Part shown: one piece after another, positions 61,144-64,000 of the stretch
Layout of the letters: every line of letters begins with the position of its first letter
Numbering within the stretch: the stretch's first letter is position 1
Source of the DNA: Cytophagales bacterium
GTDB taxonomy: Bacteria > Bacteroidota > Bacteroidia > Cytophagales > Spirosomataceae
Reading direction: 5' to 3'
Length of the DNA: 64,000 bases
Assembly (NCBI GenBank): GCA_024742395.1
Contig: JANSYO010000005.1
Location: 57,770-121,769 of the forward strand
Position numbers and translations under genes: made by a program
The notes under the pieces: generated by a model
Told to the model about the DNA's origin: nothing
The model's database searches: none
The model's input: the letters and a program-made list of their open reading frames with translations, nothing else

Positions 61144-62196
61144 TTATGAATACATTTCCTGATAATACTTCTGGTAGTCGCCAGAGGTAATATTGGAGAT
61201 CCAATCCCAATTATTCAGATACCAGTCTACGGTCTTCTCCAATCCCTCCTCAAACGTCACTGAAGGCTCCCAGCCCAGCTTATTCATCAGCTTGGTGGCA
61301 TCTATTGCATAACGCAAATCATGCCCCGCCCTGTCTTTTACATACGTAATCAGGTTTCTGGACTCTCCTACTGGCTGTCCCAGTTTTTTATCCATAACAT
61401 CGCATATTAAATGAACCAGATCAATGTTGGTCCATTCATTATTGCCTCCAATGTTATATGTCTCGCCATCATCTGCCTTATGATAAATGACATCAATAGC
61501 TCTGGCGTGGTCTAAGACATACAACCAGTCACGAATATTCTCTCCCTTTCCATATACCGGCAATGGCTTCTTATTCTTGATGTTATTGATCATCAAAGGA
61601 ATAAGCTTTTCAGGAAAATGGTTTGGACCATAGTTATTAGAACAGTTCGAAATAACCACAGGTAACCCGTAGGTGCTGTTGTAAGCTCTTACAAAGTGAT
61701 CTGAACTCGCCTTAGAAGCAGAGTACGGCGATCTGGGATCATAAGAAGTGTCTTCTACAAAGAACTCCTTTGGATCATGCAATTCTCCATAAACCTCATC
61801 TGTAGAAACATGGTAAAATCGCTTGCCCTCATACTTGTCTTTCCAGGTAGCTCTGGCGGCATTCAGCAGGTTCACTGTTCCAATTACATTTGTCATCACA
61901 AAAGCCATTGGATCTGTAATTGATCTGTCTACATGAGATTCTGCTGCAAGATGAATCACTCCGTCGAACTTGTACTTCTCAAACAAAGAATCAATAAAAG
62001 TGGCATCTACTATATCGCCTTTCTCAAAGGTATAATTCGCCTTATCCTCAATATCTTTTAGATTTTCAAGGTTACCGGCATAAGTAAGCTTATCCAAATT
62101 TACAATCTGACAATCTGGGTAAGTATTGACAAATAGTCTTACCACGTGACTCCCTATAAATCCTGCTCCGCCAGTAATTAATATCGTTTTTTTCAT
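61144..62196 (-). CDS. rmlB: dTDP-glucose 4,6-dehydratase
   Basis: Second step: dTDP-glucose to the 4-keto-6-deoxy sugar. The 350-residue SDR protein has the NAD motif ILITGGAGFIGSHVVRLF, catalytic HVSTDEVYGELHDPKEFF, the Tyr-x-x-x-Lys in SPYSASKASSDHFVRAYNST, and VISNCSNNYGPNHFPEKLIP, all characteristic of RmlB. I use the ATG at 62196, which overlaps the galE stop as ATGA; the frame extends 25 codons further upstream into galE. Cells of this phylum use the product in surface glycans. Confidence 0.97.
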   Translation of the reverse strand: MKKTILITGGAGFIGSHVVRLFVNTYPDCQIVNLDKLTYAGNLENLKDIEDKANYTFEKGDIVDATFIDSLFEKYKFDGVIHLAAESHVDRSITDPMAFVMTNVIGTVNLLNAARATWKDKYEGKRFYHVSTDEVYGELHDPKEFFVEDTSYDPRSPYSASKASSDHFVRAYNSTYGLPVVISNCSNNYGPNHFPEKLIPLMINNIKNKKPLPVYGKGENIRDWLYVLDHARAIDVIYHKADDGETYNIGGNNEWTNIDLVHLICDVMDKKLGQPVGESRNLITYVKDRAGHDLRYAIDATKLMNKLGWEPSVTFEEGLEKTVDWYLNNWDWISNITSGDYQKYYQEMYS

Positions 62197-63209
62197 TTTT
62201 TGCTTGCTAGTTTTTGCTCCCAACGCCAGGCATCTCTTAGCGAATCTTCCAAAGTTTTTTCTGTGTGCCAATTTAAAATCTTATTAGCTTTGGAAACATC
62301 ACCATAAATCTTCACCGTGTCGCCTGGTCTTCGAGGCCCAATTGAGTAGTTTAGTTTTAGATTATTTACTTTCTCGAAAGTATTCACTAATTCCATGACA
62401 GAATTACCAAGACCTGTTCCAATATTAAAAATATCATATAAAGGTTCTGAGATATCATTAAGATGATCAAAAGCAGCCACATGAGCTTTTGCTAAATCTA
62501 CCACATGAATAAAGTCGCGGATATTGGTTCCGTCTTCAGTATCATAATCATCTCCGAAAATGGTTAGACTCTTACGCTTTCCAATAGCGGTTTGAGTGAT
62601 ATATGGCACCAAATTACTTGGTACACCACTTGGAAGCTCTCCGATTTCAGCACTTTCATGAGCTCCCACCGGATTAAAGTATCTCAAGGCTATAAATTGA
62701 AACTGATTTCCCGCCAATACTACATCTCTTAAAATGTCTTCTCCAATAGTCTTCGTATTGCCATAAGGTGAATTGGCCGGCTTTCTTGGTGTCTGCTCCG
62801 TAACGGGAATAACATCAGGCTCTCCGTACACAGTGCAGGAAGAAGAAAAAACAAGTTTTTCAACCATGTGCTTCTCCATGGTCTTTATTAATGTGATTAA
62901 AGACCCCACATTAAGTTCATAATACTTCAATGGGTTTTGAACAGACTCCCCTACGGCCTTTGCGGCAGCAAAATGAATGACACCATCAATCTTATTAGAA
63001 GAAAAAACCTTCTCTAAAACAGAAGAGTCATTACAATTCCCTTCTATAAATTTCACCTCAAATCCCAGGATGTTTTTCAGGCCATCCAAAACAGAGCGTT
63101 CTGAGTTACTAAAATCATCAAGAATTATAGGGGTATGGCCTGCATGGCAAAGTTCTACGACAGTATGAGAACCAATAAATCCGGCTCCGCCGGTGACAAG
63201 AATATTCAT
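62193..63209 (-). CDS. galE: UDP-glucose 4-epimerase
   Basis: It interconverts UDP-glucose and UDP-galactose. The 338-residue SDR protein has MNILVTGGAGFIGSHTVVEL, FSSSCTVYGEPDVIPVTEQT with the catalytic Ser/Thr, SPYGNTKTIGEDILRDVVLA (Tyr-x-x-x-Lys), ALRYFNPVGAHESAEIGELP and DFIHVVDLAKAHVAAF, all specific for GalE. The ATG at 63209 begins at the usual first residue; the frame opens 6 codons earlier. It heads the galE-rmlB-rmlA operon and is divergent from the transglutaminase-like gene, with 93 bp between starts. Confidence 0.97.
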   Translation of the reverse strand: MNILVTGGAGFIGSHTVVELCHAGHTPIILDDFSNSERSVLDGLKNILGFEVKFIEGNCNDSSVLEKVFSSNKIDGVIHFAAAKAVGESVQNPLKYYELNVGSLITLIKTMEKHMVEKLVFSSSCTVYGEPDVIPVTEQTPRKPANSPYGNTKTIGEDILRDVVLAGNQFQFIALRYFNPVGAHESAEIGELPSGVPSNLVPYITQTAIGKRKSLTIFGDDYDTEDGTNIRDFIHVVDLAKAHVAAFDHLNDISEPLYDIFNIGTGLGNSVMELVNTFEKVNNLKLNYSIGPRRPGDTVKIYGDVSKANKILNWHTEKTLEDSLRDAWRWEQKLASKK

Positions 63210-63302
63210 TTTTTGATATTTTGGCAAAAATATGAAAGTTTTGACTTTCTGTTTGCCGTTTTCATAACTCTTCTTAATTTTCCTTTCATAAAGGTCAAGA
63301 TT

Positions 63303-64000
63303 ATGACACCAAATGAAATTAAGGCTCTGGTTTCTTTGCTAGATGATACTGATGTGGAAATCAGTAATCATGTAGAAAAAGAAATCAAAAATCTCGGCGA
63401 CGAAGTTATTCCTTTTCTGGAGAATCATTGGGAAGAAAACGCGTTTAATTCGCCTCTTCAGAAGAGATTAGAAAATCTTATTCATGAATTGCAATACGAT
63501 AATTTTGTTGGCGGCCTTCAAGACTGGAAAGAGAACAGACAACACGACCTGCTGGAAGGCATGTGGCTGGTAGCAAAATATCAATACCCAGACTTAGAAT
63601 TTCAAACCATAAAAAAAGAAATTAATCAAATCTATTTTGATGCTTGGCTTAAACTCAGAGAGAACATTCATCCAAAAGACGCCGTGGATATCCTAAATCA
63701 CGTCTTTTTTGATAAGCACAAGTTTTCTGCCAATACTAAAAACTTTCATTCTCCGTCAAATTCCTTAATAAATCAGGTAATTGAAACCAAGAGAGGTAAC
63801 CCAATTTCCTTGTGTGTAATCTACCTTTTAGTGGCTCAAAGGCTCGGACTGCCAATTTTTGGAGTAAATCTGCCAAGTTTATTTATACTGACATATAAAT
63901 CGAAACAGACTCAGTTTTATGTAAACATTTTTAACAAGGGACTTATTTTCAATAAAAAAGACATTGATACTTATCTTAAGCAAATGCAGTTAGAGCCAAA
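63303..64000 (+). CDS. Transglutaminase-like (SirB1 family) protein, cut by right edge
   Basis: An ATG at 63303 opens a frame with no stop to the end of the window (232 codons visible). The N-terminal part is helical (LVSLLDDTDVEISNHVEKEI). Then the SirB1/transglutaminase-like core appears: FDKHKFSANTKNFHSPSNSL, ETKRGNPISLCVIYLLVAQR, then LGLPIFGVNLPSLFILTY. The Cys in ISLCVIYL is the usual catalytic position. Homologues have about 270-300 residues, so most of the domain is present. Role unknown; SirB1 proteins are conserved across bacteria. Confidence 0.85.
   Translation, partial: MTPNEIKALVSLLDDTDVEISNHVEKEIKNLGDEVIPFLENHWEENAFNSPLQKRLENLIHELQYDNFVGGLQDWKENRQHDLLEGMWLVAKYQYPDLEFQTIKKEINQIYFDAWLKLRENIHPKDAVDILNHVFFDKHKFSANTKNFHSPSNSLINQVIETKRGNPISLCVIYLLVAQRLGLPIFGVNLPSLFILTYKSKQTQFYVNIFNKGLIFNKKDIDTYLKQMQLEP

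Overview
This 64 kb window comes from a member of the Bacteroidota, most likely a marine Cytophagales-type bacterium. The evidence is: TAnnTTTG promoter elements in front of several genes, weak or absent Shine-Dalgarno sites, a type IX secretion (T9SS) C-terminal sorting domain, many short lipoproteins with a Cys lipobox, an AT-rich genome, and gene families typical of this phylum (type I asparaginase, DUF255 thioredoxin protein, Nfu with an N-terminal Nfu domain, ECF sigma/anti-sigma with outer-membrane barrels). The species cannot be named from the sequence alone.

Bases 1 to about 13,000 form an accessory, immunity-like island. From the left edge come two consecutive Roco-type proteins ending in TIR domains. 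The first is cut by the window edge; the second has the unusual order ClpN-ClpN, IF2_N-like, LRR, Roc GTPase, COR, TIR. Then come a decayed small gene, an unknown membrane/coiled-coil protein and a small coiled-coil protein. On the opposite strand is a tightly packed operon, in transcription order: a decayed P-loop NTPase, TIR-Sel1, a SLOG-family nucleotide sensor, a four-helix cation channel with two RCK-like domains and a RyR domain, and a second TIR-Sel1. This SLOG/channel/two-TIR operon is the best candidate for an undescribed system. My hypothesis is that the TIRs make an NAD-derived signal, SLOG and/or RyR read it, and the channel is the membrane effector. The island stops at a tRNA-Ser(GGA) gene, a common integration site.

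From 13,150 to 34,000 the content is mostly core metabolism and envelope. It holds asparaginase, a TPR protein, etfBA behind a promoter overlapped by a perfect 22-bp palindrome, a frameshifted lipoprotein, an S1/P1-like nuclease or phospholipase, rpsT, radC plus rhodanese, an RND efflux operon (adaptor, pump, TolC), and a 5-oxoprolinase operon (pxpB-pxpC-pxpA) sitting behind a T9SS-secreted protein and a DUF255 protein. A lipoprotein and an XRE/ScfR-like regulator follow.

From 34,000 to 43,750, nearly all on the minus strand, are Nfu, L27/L21, lysoplasmalogenase, a 5'-nucleotidase, and an ECF sigma, anti-sigma, surface-protein and twin beta-barrel operon, followed by another barrel and Maf.

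From 43,800 to 55,800 are a self-regulated MarR gene with a lipase, a ROK repressor, pyrB overlapping a lone nuoC and a phosphoesterase, secreted proteins, and a PAS histidine kinase with a REC-CRP response regulator convergent with rsmA. From 55,850 to the end are a large hybrid kinase, a BON-LysM protein, an NTF2-like secreted protein, the nucleotide-sugar genes galE-rmlB-rmlA, and a transglutaminase-like (SirB1) gene cut by the right edge.
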